Positions 44,461-52,972 of a stretch of DNA of 64,000 bases are shown in pieces (the first letter of the stretch is position 1; every line of letters starts with the position of its first letter). A program made the position numbers and the translations under genes. Location of the stretch: assembly GCF_001507595.1 (NCBI RefSeq), contig NZ_LQBQ01000012.1:310001-374000 (forward strand), in the 5' to 3' direction. This DNA is from Ruegeria marisrubri (GTDB lineage Bacteria; Pseudomonadota; Alphaproteobacteria; Rhodobacterales; Rhodobacteraceae). Below the pieces are notes generated by a model. It had not been told where the DNA came from, searched no databases, and saw only the letters and a list, made by a program, of their open reading frames with translations.

Positions 44461-46631
44461 TTCTCTTCACCCCCCTGATTGCCTTTCAGTTCCGGCGGTA
44501 CCTTGGAACCGTGCAACTGTTGCAGGACCTTGTCGCGTTCACCGAACAGCGCCACGCGCCCGTCGTTGAGCAGCATGATCTTGTCGACGACATTCAGGAG
44601 TGTCGGTTTCTGGGTGATCACCACGACGGTGATCTTGTTGGCTTTGGCCTGCTCGATGGCCCGTGCCAGCGCCTTGTCACCGGCCACGTCAAGGTTCGAG
44701 TTGGGCTCGTCCAGCACCACCATGCGCGGATTTCCGAAGAAGGCCCGGGCCAGTGCAATCCGTTGCTTCTGGCCGCCCGACAGCGGCGAGCCATCGGCGG
44801 CCACGACCGTCTCGTAGCCCTGCGGCAAGGTCGCGATCATGTTGTGCACATCGGCCAGGACAGCGGCATCGTGGATCTGCTCGTCAGTGGCGTCGTCGCG
44901 CATCCGGCCGATATTTTCCTTGATGGTGCCGGGGAACAGCTGCACGTCCTGCGGCAGATACCCGATGCTTTCACCGAACTGGCGCGGATCCCAGTTGCGG
45001 ATGTCCATCAAATCCAGCCGGACGCTGCCCGAAGTGGGCAGGATCGAGCCAACCAGCGTCTTGCCCAGCGTCGTCTTGCCGGCACCGGAATTTCCGATGA
45101 TCGCAAGCGTTTCGCCAGGGCTGAGCGAGAAGGTTATTCCGTTGAGAACCACGCGTTTTGTCCCGCCTGGAACATAAAGCAGACGCTCCACGTCCAGACG
45201 TCCTTCGGGGCGGGGAAGGCGCAGTTTTTCGTATTGCAGTGCAGAATTGGCAAGAAGGTTGCGGATGCGCCCATATGCACCGCGGGACAGAAGGAACGTG
45301 TTCCACCCCTCGATGGAGCCCTCGATCGGCGCAAAGGCGCGGCCGGCGATGATGGATGCCGCGATCACCATGCCGCCGGTGATTTCACCCTGCAGAGCCA
45401 GGAATGCGCCCCAGCCGAGAATGCCGATCTGGGTGAACAGGCGCACCGTGCGCGAGACTGCGGCAAAGACGATGTTGCGATCCTGTGCCCTGACCTGCCA
45501 GGTCAGCGAGGCGGCCGTGTCTCGGCCCCAGATCCGCACGGCCTCGGGGATCATCGCCATGGCATTGATGATCTGGCTGTTTCGGGACATTGAATCGAGG
45601 TGCAGGTTTGCCTTGGACTGAGCCTGGTTCGCCTCGGCGAAAGGTTTGGCCGTCATTTTCTGGTTGATCAGCGCGATCGTCATCAAGACCAGCGCCGTCA
45701 CGACCACGATCATTCCCAGGTCTGGATGTACGAGGAAGATCATCAGAATGAACAAGGGGGCAAAAGGCACGTCAAGGAACGAGATCAGAGTCCCCGACAC
45801 GAGAAATCCGCGTACCTGCTGCAAGTCACCGAGCGTTTGATACTCGCGCCCCGAGCCGTGCAGCGACGCGTGCGCTGCGGCGCTCAGGATAGGCGCGCCG
45901 AGACGCGCGGCAACTTCAACCCCCGTGCGCATCAGCATGAAGCGGCGGATGGCGTCGAACGCGGACTGGAAGGCCACGGCTCCCAGTGCGATGATGGTCA
46001 GCATGATCAGCGTGTCCAGAGACCGGCTGGTCAGAACCCGGTCGCTGATCTGAAACAGGTAGACCGGGATCGCCAGAACCAGCAGGTTGGTCGCACAAGT
46101 GAGAACCAGCACGAAACCGAGGTTGCGCCTGACCGCCCGCAGGGCGGTTCGCAACAGGTTCTGGAAGTCTTCGGGCGGGGTGCGTCGGTGAAAGGACCGG
46201 GGCGGGCCACCGTTGTTGCCGCCGCCGCCACCGGACTTGAGCACCGGCTGGTTGGCCTTGCCTTCGATGGTCGTGCCGACCCGATTTTCGGAACCTGCCC
46301 GCGATGGGGGGGACGGTTGAACGGTCTGTTCCAAAAGCTTGTTCGGGTCGGCACGTTCGGCCACAGCCGGTTCGGCGGTGACATTGGCGCCGTCTTGTCC
46401 GGCATCGGAGGGACGCCGGTCGGGCGAAACACGATCTTCGTTTTCTCCGCGTGCAACACGAAAGTCAGACGACAGCACCAGCCTGGACGGCTTTGACTTT
46501 CCCGGTTCAGAGCCAGCCCAGCTGTTCGCCGGTTTCACCTCTTTCACTGAAGGCTTGCTCAAGTTCGCCTTGTTCGGTTGTTCAAGCGGCTCGTCGAATT
46601 GGGGGCGTCGTGACGAATTAACCGTTGCCAT
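44457..46631 (-). CDS. Type I secretion ABC transporter (permease/ATPase, PrtD-like)
   Basis: This 724-residue exporter is longer than usual PrtD proteins (about 570-580) because of an N-terminal region of about 150 residues rich in Pro, Ser, Glu and Gly that looks disordered. Six membrane helices follow (from about 170) and then the ATPase: Walker A GNSGAGKTT at 513, LSGGQ at 617, Walker B MVVLDEPNSNLD at 637. The H-loop reads VVVITQKP: Gln674 replaces the switch His. No C39 peptidase domain is present. It lies between the 678-residue protein gene and hlyD, in one operon. Confidence 0.9.
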   Translation of the reverse strand: MATVNSSRRPQFDEPLEQPNKANLSKPSVKEVKPANSWAGSEPGKSKPSRLVLSSDFRVARGENEDRVSPDRRPSDAGQDGANVTAEPAVAERADPNKLLEQTVQPSPPSRAGSENRVGTTIEGKANQPVLKSGGGGGNNGGPPRSFHRRTPPEDFQNLLRTALRAVRRNLGFVLVLTCATNLLVLAIPVYLFQISDRVLTSRSLDTLIMLTIIALGAVAFQSAFDAIRRFMLMRTGVEVAARLGAPILSAAAHASLHGSGREYQTLGDLQQVRGFLVSGTLISFLDVPFAPLFILMIFLVHPDLGMIVVVTALVLMTIALINQKMTAKPFAEANQAQSKANLHLDSMSRNSQIINAMAMIPEAVRIWGRDTAASLTWQVRAQDRNIVFAAVSRTVRLFTQIGILGWGAFLALQGEITGGMVIAASIIAGRAFAPIEGSIEGWNTFLLSRGAYGRIRNLLANSALQYEKLRLPRPEGRLDVERLLYVPGGTKRVVLNGITFSLSPGETLAIIGNSGAGKTTLGKTLVGSILPTSGSVRLDLMDIRNWDPRQFGESIGYLPQDVQLFPGTIKENIGRMRDDATDEQIHDAAVLADVHNMIATLPQGYETVVAADGSPLSGGQKQRIALARAFFGNPRMVVLDEPNSNLDVAGDKALARAIEQAKANKITVVVITQKPTLLNVVDKIMLLNDGRVALFGERDKVLQQLHGSKVPPELKGNQGGEEK

Positions 46632-46671
46632 ATTTGTAACCTTTTAAAAACTCGCATTCGTAACAGAGGCG

Positions 46672-48708
46672 TCATGCAAGCATGTTTTGCATGCCATCAG
46701 CGTCATCAAACTGGTTCATGTCCTTGGCAATGGACTTGTCGAAGCCTTTTCCGTTGTGCGCCGCTTCCGGAAGGAGGTCGTCTTCCATCAGGAAGGCGAT
46801 GGCCTCGTTCACCAGTTCGTCGCCGCTCTCGGTTTCAGGCGTGTCAATCAGGCTGGCCTGATGCAGCAGCAAATCCGAATAGGTGTCCGAATTCGCCATG
46901 ACGACGGAATCGACACCGTGTTTGGTGATATTTGCCTTGTTGAGCAGGGCGTTGCTGCTTTTGACGGTATGCAGTCCGCTCTTGCCCGGGCCGATCACCT
47001 GCACATCATCCTGATCGGCCAGAATGCCCACCTGTTCGATGATGTTCACCTGCAGCAGGCTGCCGTCGACCTTGAGAACCCGCAACTGCTCGAGCCCGGC
47101 AAACATCGGGTCATTCAGCAGCGCCTGCTCCAAGGCCTCCTGGTTCGAGTCCTCTATTGTCAGCATGTCGCTCAGACTTGCGGAAATGCTTTCCTTGCTG
47201 TCTTCGCCCAAGGTCTTCAGGCTGGCCTGATTCATCAACAGGTTGCCCTCGTCCGGTGCAGTTGTCGAAGAGGGGCCGGGTGCTTCTTCCTCCTCGTCTT
47301 CGACAGCGGCCAGCAGTTCCGGCGCGTCGGTCGAATGGTCGTCGTCATTCAAAACGAGCGTCTGGAAAACCATGTCGACCGAGATCATGTCCTCGCCAAT
47401 CAGGATCATGTCGTAGTAGCTGCCGACCTCCACGATCTTGTTGCTGTTGACAAGTTCATTGTCGCCGAGCGCGAAATAGCTCGAAGTGGCGGATATCTCC
47501 GTGTTGATGTGATCAATATCGGTCGCTTCGGCGACTTGTTTCACGAAGTTGGCGACAAGCAGATCGCCCGTGATCCAGTCGATGTTCGCAAAGGTCGGTT
47601 GCGCATCGCCGGTTGGATCCTCTGGCAGCCAGGGCGCGGCGTTGCTCTCGTTCTCGATCTGAGCCGCCTGCACGACCTGCGTTCCGGAGGTGCTTTGCCC
47701 CTGGGCCCCCTGATCGCGGTCGGAAACGACGGCCACCTGGCTGATCATGGTGAGTTCCATGAGCTTGCCGCCGAGAGCAATGAAGGGCGCGTCAACCCAG
47801 CCGATCGAGATGTCCGTTTCGTTGATCAGAAGGTTGCCACCGGTGATCACGGTGTGGCCTGTCTCGAATTCCAGATCCTCCGATTGGTCCCATTCCTCTG
47901 GATAGGCGGATACTTCGTCCTCTGTGCTTTCAGTATCATCTGGCTGGTGGAAAAGCGGTAGGAGCGTCTCCCACTCGGGCATTTCCTCGACATGTTCGCC
48001 GTTCACGACCGTGCCGAGCGCATCCTCGCCGTAGAAACGGTGGATCGTGACGCCATCAACCTCTGTGTTGAACTCTGCGCGCATCGCCTCGGCCAGGGCT
48101 TCGACGTTGCTGATGGAGAGAAAATGCCCGATGGCCGATACCGGAACCGGCATGGCATGCAGGATCTCTGCCTGCATGTGTGCGGCCACGATCTGTTCGA
48201 TCATTTCGCCGACATCGCGAAAATCCCCCTGGCCCAGGGTGTCATTGTCGCTCAGGTAAAGATACTGGGCCGTGAAGGTAAAAGCTGAGCCCTGAAATTC
48301 ATCTACGGGATCGGGGTCCGCTGCCTGGCTGGCATGTGCCGCAATCGCCACCTGCTGGACGTCAACGTCACCGCCGCCCTGCTGTTCGACCACTTCGGTC
48401 TGTTCGTTGCCAAGCGGAGCCTGCGACGGGGGCAGGCTTTCATCGGGCAGGGAAACCTGCGGAGCTATCGGGGCGTCCTCGGAAGGGGCCTCCTGAAGCT
48501 CATGGGGCAGTGGCTTGTACTCGCCCGATTTCAGCTCAAGATCCGAATTGATATCTATCTTCGTCGGGTCCGCCAGCTTGTCCAGTTCTGCCTGCCGCCT
48601 GAGTGCCGTGAACTCCTCGTATTGTTCGCGAAGCCTGGCTTGTTCATTCGTCAGGTCAAATACGCCGATAAAATGAGCAATCGTCTCTGTAATCTTGTCG
48701 AGCGCCAT
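46672..48708 (-). CDS. Large acidic repeat protein linked to type I secretion
   Basis: This 678-residue acidic protein has no signal peptide, no RTX GGxGxDxLx repeats and no family I recognise. Residues 1-60 look helical; 70-135 are Pro/Gln/Glu-rich. From 141 on there is a repeated pattern: GNLLIN, DNELVN, GNLLMN and SNALLN starts (291, 416, 488, 585), followed about 22 residues later by elements such as ISQVAVVSDRD, VFQTLVLNDDD and IEQVGILADQD. The ATG at 48708 has AGGAA 7 bp upstream. Its position before the ABC exporter suggests a secreted substrate or an accessory protein. Confidence 0.75.
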   Translation of the reverse strand: MALDKITETIAHFIGVFDLTNEQARLREQYEEFTALRRQAELDKLADPTKIDINSDLELKSGEYKPLPHELQEAPSEDAPIAPQVSLPDESLPPSQAPLGNEQTEVVEQQGGGDVDVQQVAIAAHASQAADPDPVDEFQGSAFTFTAQYLYLSDNDTLGQGDFRDVGEMIEQIVAAHMQAEILHAMPVPVSAIGHFLSISNVEALAEAMRAEFNTEVDGVTIHRFYGEDALGTVVNGEHVEEMPEWETLLPLFHQPDDTESTEDEVSAYPEEWDQSEDLEFETGHTVITGGNLLINETDISIGWVDAPFIALGGKLMELTMISQVAVVSDRDQGAQGQSTSGTQVVQAAQIENESNAAPWLPEDPTGDAQPTFANIDWITGDLLVANFVKQVAEATDIDHINTEISATSSYFALGDNELVNSNKIVEVGSYYDMILIGEDMISVDMVFQTLVLNDDDHSTDAPELLAAVEDEEEEAPGPSSTTAPDEGNLLMNQASLKTLGEDSKESISASLSDMLTIEDSNQEALEQALLNDPMFAGLEQLRVLKVDGSLLQVNIIEQVGILADQDDVQVIGPGKSGLHTVKSSNALLNKANITKHGVDSVVMANSDTYSDLLLHQASLIDTPETESGDELVNEAIAFLMEDDLLPEAAHNGKGFDKSIAKDMNQFDDADGMQNMLA

Positions 48709-48768
48709 GATGGTGTTCCTTGCCGCCCAGGCCGATGCCGGATGTAGGGCATCGGGAATGAAGGGTGT

Positions 48769-48794
48769 CCCAGGGCCAAGAATTTGGCCCTGGG
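48769..48794 (-). terminator. Perfect 11-bp hairpin between the two large genes
   Basis: CCCAGGGCCAA pairs with TTGGCCCTGGG around a 4-nt loop. It lies 20 bp after the stop of the low-complexity gene and 61 bp before the 678-residue protein gene. There is no U-run, so attenuation or 3'-end protection of an abundant upstream mRNA is more likely than complete termination. Confidence 0.55.
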
Positions 48795-48813
48795 TGCTGC
48801 GAATTGGGCGTTC

Positions 48814-51051
48814 TTAGACGTCGGTGTCGTCGCTTGCGTAGGACGAGGTCATCGAACCGCCAACCATGGTCGTGTCGACGTTGTTGCCGAGAACATTGGC
48901 ACCCATCACGATCGACTGGTTGAAGGCCGAGGTGTCGACCACTGCGGCTGCCGAGGCGTAGGACTCGCCAGTGACGATGCCGTCGCCACCGTTGTTCGCG
49001 CCCCATGCGCCGCCGTTGCCGCCGGCTCCGCCGTCGCCCGAATAGGCACCAGCAGAATCGCCGCCGTCGGTCGCGCCGCCGTAGGTGTCACCGGACATGG
49101 CATCGGCCATCGAATAGCCGGAGGTTCCGCCCATCGACGTGCCGCCTTCGCCGCCGCCGCCGCCGCCGCCGCCTGCTTGGCCGCTGGCCTCGCCCGATCC
49201 GGCCGAGGTGGCGTCATTGTCGGCGCTCTGGGTGCCGCCGTAGCCGGCGATGGCTTCGGCAAGGCTGTCGGCCGTTCCGTCGGTGTCCGCGGTTGCAAAG
49301 ACATCCGCGCCGCCGCCGCCGCCGCCGCCGCTCATCACGTCGGCATTGCCCGCGCCGCTGCCTGCGGAGTCGGCCGTCGAAGTGCCGGTCCCGCCGTCTC
49401 CGGCGCGGCCTTCATTCCCCGAATCTGCAGTGCCGGTGCCGTTTGCCGTGCCATTGGCGTTGTTGGCGCCGCCGTTGCCGGCGATGGTGTCAGCGTCCAC
49501 AGCTGCATTGGCTGTGCCGTTGACGTCACCGGGGGCCTGGTTGACATTCGGGCCATCGCCCGTGGACTGGTCGCCTACGCCCTGGGCATCGGCGTTGCTT
49601 GCCGCGTTGCCCGCGCCGTCGCCGCCATTTCCGTCGCCCGCGTCAAGGGTATTGCCGCCGGCTGTGTCGGCTTCCGCGTCGCCCTTGTTTTCATTGTCAT
49701 CTTCGGCGTCGCCGGTGATTTCCTGATACAGCGCGGCAACCGCAGCCTCGACGAGACCTGCAAAGCCGCCTTCACCGTTGCCGCCATCGCCGTCAGCATC
49801 GCTGTCGGAATCGCTGTCGGCATCGCCGTCGGCATCGTTGCTGCCGGCAGTGGCGTCGTTGGCTTCGGTGTCGGCTTCGCTGCGGTTGTCGGCCGCGCCG
49901 TCAGCCTGCGAGTCGGCATCGCCGCCATTCGCGCCTCTGGCCGACGAGTCGTTGTCGGCATCACCATCGCCGTCGGCGTCGGAATCCTGGTCGTTGTCAC
50001 CGCCGTCCGCGCGGCTGCCCGCGCCGGAAAGTGACAATCCAAGGCCAGCGCCCAGGCCATGAGAGTCGGCATAGCCGCCGTCACCGGCCTCGCCATGGGC
50101 GTCGGAAGTGCTGTCGCCAGTGTTGTCGCTGTCAGCGTCGCTGTCAGCGTCGCCGCCGTTGGCGCCGTCGTTGTCGCCATCTGCGTCCGCTTCCGACCGG
50201 CCTTCGGCATCGACATCGTTGTCGGCGTCGCCGCCGTCACCGCCGCGGCCGCCGGAATCCCATGCGTCCGCGTCACCGGTCTCGCCGCTGTCGGCGTCGG
50301 CATCGCCCCCGTAGGTTTTTCCGCCATCTGCTGCACCGCCATAGCTGGTGCCGCCCTGGCCGGATTCACCACCGTCGTTCCGCGTGCTGATGCCTTCATC
50401 CGCATCCGCATCGCCGCCGGATGCATCACCCTTCTGGTAGAATTCACCGGAGTTTGACACCGAAGCGCCGTTGAGCACGTCGTTGTCGGTCAGGCTGGCG
50501 ATCTGGCTGTTGATGGACGACAGGTCGTTGCCCGGACCATCCAAGGAGATGTCCAGGTCCATGTCGTCGCCGGGATCGTAGTTCAGGTCGTTTCCAGCAG
50601 TGATGACATCGCCGATTTCAGCATCGTCATCCATGTCGATGTCCACCTGATCGTCGTCACGCGGAATCCACTCGCCGCCACCAAAGTCGATGTTGACGTT
50701 GTTGGTGTTGGCGTTGGCGTTGCTGTCGTCGCCGCCATTGGTGTTTTGTTGCTGCTGGTTCTGGGCCTGGTCCTGACGTTGGTCCTGATCCTGATCCTGG
50801 TCCTGATCCTGATCGTTCTCGTTGTCAACGTCTGTCGACTGAGCCTGATCCTGATCCTGCTGCTGAGAATCCGACGTGTCGACGCGGTTGTCGACGTCCT
50901 GATCCTGCTCTTGCTGCTGAGCGTTCACGTCCGCTTCGACGTACGCTTCCTCGACGTTGACGTCCGTATCGAAGCTTGCTTCGAGGGATTCAACTTCCAC
51001 TTCATCGATCACAATGGTCGTTTGAGAGGGATTGTGTCCGTTTCTTCTCAT
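48814..51051 (-). CDS. Low-complexity Gln/Asp- and Gly/Asp/Ala-rich putative secreted protein
   Basis: This protein of about 745 residues is unlike anything I can name. Segments (745-numbering) are: 1-40 acidic; about 43-105 Gln/Asp-rich (repeats of DQ); 148-192 one copy of the module also found in the 678-residue protein (GNDL ... GNDLSSINSQIASLTDND); 205-420 Gly/Asp/Ala-rich with few hydrophobics; about 428-447 a single hydrophobic patch (GGFAGLVEAAVAALYQEITG); 450-690 Gly/Asn/Ala-rich with poly-Gly runs; and a C-terminal IVMGANVLGNNVD...DDTDV. It has no signal peptide and no Cys. The start is uncertain: ATG 51051 or 51090, neither with a good ribosome-binding site. Confidence 0.72.
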   Translation of the reverse strand: MRRNGHNPSQTTIVIDEVEVESLEASFDTDVNVEEAYVEADVNAQQQEQDQDVDNRVDTSDSQQQDQDQAQSTDVDNENDQDQDQDQDQDQRQDQAQNQQQQNTNGGDDSNANANTNNVNIDFGGGEWIPRDDDQVDIDMDDDAEIGDVITAGNDLNYDPGDDMDLDISLDGPGNDLSSINSQIASLTDNDVLNGASVSNSGEFYQKGDASGGDADADEGISTRNDGGESGQGGTSYGGAADGGKTYGGDADADSGETGDADAWDSGGRGGDGGDADNDVDAEGRSEADADGDNDGANGGDADSDADSDNTGDSTSDAHGEAGDGGYADSHGLGAGLGLSLSGAGSRADGGDNDQDSDADGDGDADNDSSARGANGGDADSQADGAADNRSEADTEANDATAGSNDADGDADSDSDSDADGDGGNGEGGFAGLVEAAVAALYQEITGDAEDDNENKGDAEADTAGGNTLDAGDGNGGDGAGNAASNADAQGVGDQSTGDGPNVNQAPGDVNGTANAAVDADTIAGNGGANNANGTANGTGTADSGNEGRAGDGGTGTSTADSAGSGAGNADVMSGGGGGGGADVFATADTDGTADSLAEAIAGYGGTQSADNDATSAGSGEASGQAGGGGGGGGEGGTSMGGTSGYSMADAMSGDTYGGATDGGDSAGAYSGDGGAGGNGGAWGANNGGDGIVTGESYASAAAVVDTSAFNQSIVMGANVLGNNVDTTMVGGSMTSSYASDDTDV

Positions 51052-51696
51052 GGTAAATATCCGATCGTTAGACGCCGGACTGCCAGTCATCTCCAAGGCA
51101 GAATTCGGCGAGTTTCATATCGATTGATTGTTGATTGCAGTCTGCAGGCCATATCCGGCGGCCTGAACTCGTACTGCTGTGCTAGAATTAAGGCTGCTCC
51201 GTGCGTCACCTCCTTTCGCTCAAATCAATTTGGCGTGTGCTGGCCTGGTGCTGAAAAATGCAGTCGGCATCACGCAGGTCTGAAAATACGTTTCCCAATG
51301 AAACCAGAGTATCGTTGCAGTTGGGGGTCGGCATGCCTAGCTGATCAAAAGGTTTGGTTCCTGCAATGGCTTGAAAGAAAAGGAATAAGTCGCACAAGCG
51401 AAGGGCGTGCTGGAGGCGGGTTGCCCAAAAAATGCCGCAAAATCACCAAATAACGGCCTCGATTTGCTTGACCTGAACTATTGGTCAGGAGACGGCCTCG
51501 CCGGGCTTAAACCCTAAACAAATGGTTAAGAAATGGGTTTAGACCCGCCTCAATCTGTTGATCGGTGAGGAACTTTCGGATACCCTGAGCGTCGGAATAT
51601 TTTTCTGTCTGGCACTTGGCCCCGCGTTTTGGGTGCGAAAGTTTTTCAATTGTTGGCGGTCTTTCCGCCGTTGTGTATCTTAGTTGGAGGAGTGTT
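51052..51696. other. Divergent regulatory region of the secretion locus
   Basis: This region of about 645 bp has lower G+C than its surroundings, lies between the low-complexity gene and the LuxR-type gene, and has no supported gene. It holds an inverted repeat TAAACCC/GGGTTTA (51508-51514 and 51535-51541) with AAACAAATGGTTAAG between, a possible regulator site. Frames inside have no ribosome-binding site or recognisable product. Confidence 0.5.
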
Positions 51697-52458
51697 ATGA
51701 ACCTCCCGGTTGCGAGTGAAGTATCTGATCAATTCCGCGAAGCAGAAGGCATCTCGATGCTTTTCCTGGGAAAGGAATTGTTCTTCTCAAATCAGACCCT
51801 GAGAAGCGTTCAGTCTGAATTTGGAGTTCTTGTCCGTCGTCAGGAAAATCTGGACCGCGCGTTGCATGTCTTTGGCGGCAACGTCCCGTCGCTGCGGGTG
51901 TTGGTCGTGGACCAACTGCTTGCGGAAGATCTCTTGCGCAGGCCGGAGCTGTATCTGGAAGTTGCCGGATCGGGGCGCATCGCCTTTGCCTATCGAAAGG
52001 AGGATGTGGCCCGGTCGCTGTTTGCGCGGTGGGACCGGCGGGAATATGGGGATATCGGCTATCTGCCGATGAATGTGACACCGGATGTCTGGCGTTCGAT
52101 CCTGCGTCTGCTGCTGCATGATGAACTTTTCCTCCCGACCATTTTGGTCGATCCGAAAGAATCGGCTGACGGCGGCTCTGCCGGGCAAGAACAGTCCGGA
52201 GGAGGGGGGGGCAAAACCGAACCTGACCGCAAAGCGCTTTTCGAGAAGCTGACCCGCCGGGAGAAGCAGGTTCTGAGCCTTGTGTCAAAAGGCGAAAGCA
52301 ACAAGGTCATTGCGTCGAGACTCGGCATTACCGAGCATACCGTCAAACTTCACATGCACAATGTCGTCGGAAAGCTCGGGGTCAGCAACCGGACGGCCGC
52401 AGCTCATTTCTTTTTCGAGGCGGCGCCGTCCGACGCGCGTCAAACGCGTCATGGATAG
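51697..52458 (+). CDS. LuxR-type transcriptional regulator
   Basis: This 253-residue protein has a C-terminal LuxR/GerE HTH at about residues 184-241 (LTRREKQVLSLVSKGESNKVIASRLGITEHTVKLHM). The N-terminal 150 residues contain RVLVVDQLLAEDLL and resemble a degenerate receiver domain, as in CsgD-type regulators, without a clear phospho-acceptor pocket. A Gly/Ser/Glu linker joins them. ATG 51697 follows GGAGG at 6 bp. It is divergent to the type I secretion genes, so it probably controls them; this is inference. The next gene overlaps its end by 8 bp. Confidence 0.87.
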   Translation: MNLPVASEVSDQFREAEGISMLFLGKELFFSNQTLRSVQSEFGVLVRRQENLDRALHVFGGNVPSLRVLVVDQLLAEDLLRRPELYLEVAGSGRIAFAYRKEDVARSLFARWDRREYGDIGYLPMNVTPDVWRSILRLLLHDELFLPTILVDPKESADGGSAGQEQSGGGGGKTEPDRKALFEKLTRREKQVLSLVSKGESNKVIASRLGITEHTVKLHMHNVVGKLGVSNRTAAAHFFFEAAPSDARQTRHG

Positions 52459-52948
52459 CGCGGCAGATCCCAGCTTCGACCGCCTGATCCTGCTGGTCGG
52501 GCGGTTGAACTACATGTGGACCAATACCGAAAGTCTTTTGATCCATCTGATCGCCGGGCTGACAGGGACGACCAAGGATGTCGCGGTCATCATATTCCTG
52601 ACGCTGAACACGACGCGCGCCCGGGTCGATCTGGTGGAGCGGCTTGCAAAAATGGATGGGCGCGACCCCAAGGTGCGCGACCTCATCCTGGAGCAGACAC
52701 AGCGTTTGATCAGGCTGTCAGGGGTCCGAAACAAGTACAACCATTGCATCTACTCGTTCGATTCTGACAGCGGCACTCCGAAAACGATCCTGATGCGCAT
52801 CGCAGACCGGAAGACGGGCATCAAGCTGGGGCGCACGGATACGGTCGATGACGAAGCGATGGAGAAGATCGAGGACGTGCTGTCACAACTGAATCTGGCA
52901 AACCGGGAGATATGGCAGTTGATCGGTCAGCTAGGATATCCTCTCTGA
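52451..52948 (+). CDS. Conserved-looking hypothetical protein downstream of the LuxR gene
   Basis: This 165-residue, mostly helical protein has no signal peptide or membrane segment long enough to be certain. It includes FDRLILLVGRLNYMWTNTESLLIHLIAGL and a charged SGVRNKYNHCIYSFD. The start overlaps the luxR-type gene by 8 bp, so translation is coupled and the two probably work together. I do not recognise the family; it could be a partner protein of the regulator. Confidence 0.65.
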   Translation: MDSAADPSFDRLILLVGRLNYMWTNTESLLIHLIAGLTGTTKDVAVIIFLTLNTTRARVDLVERLAKMDGRDPKVRDLILEQTQRLIRLSGVRNKYNHCIYSFDSDSGTPKTILMRIADRKTGIKLGRTDTVDDEAMEKIEDVLSQLNLANREIWQLIGQLGYPL

Positions 52949-52972
52949 ATGCAATCCCCGTGGGCGTGCCCG

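Noticed and set aside
48784..50457. Long plus-strand open frames opposite the low-complexity gene, giving Val/Ala-, Arg- or Ser-rich products
   Set aside because: They arise from the repetitive GC-rich codons of the minus-strand gene, have no ribosome-binding site and no family sequence.
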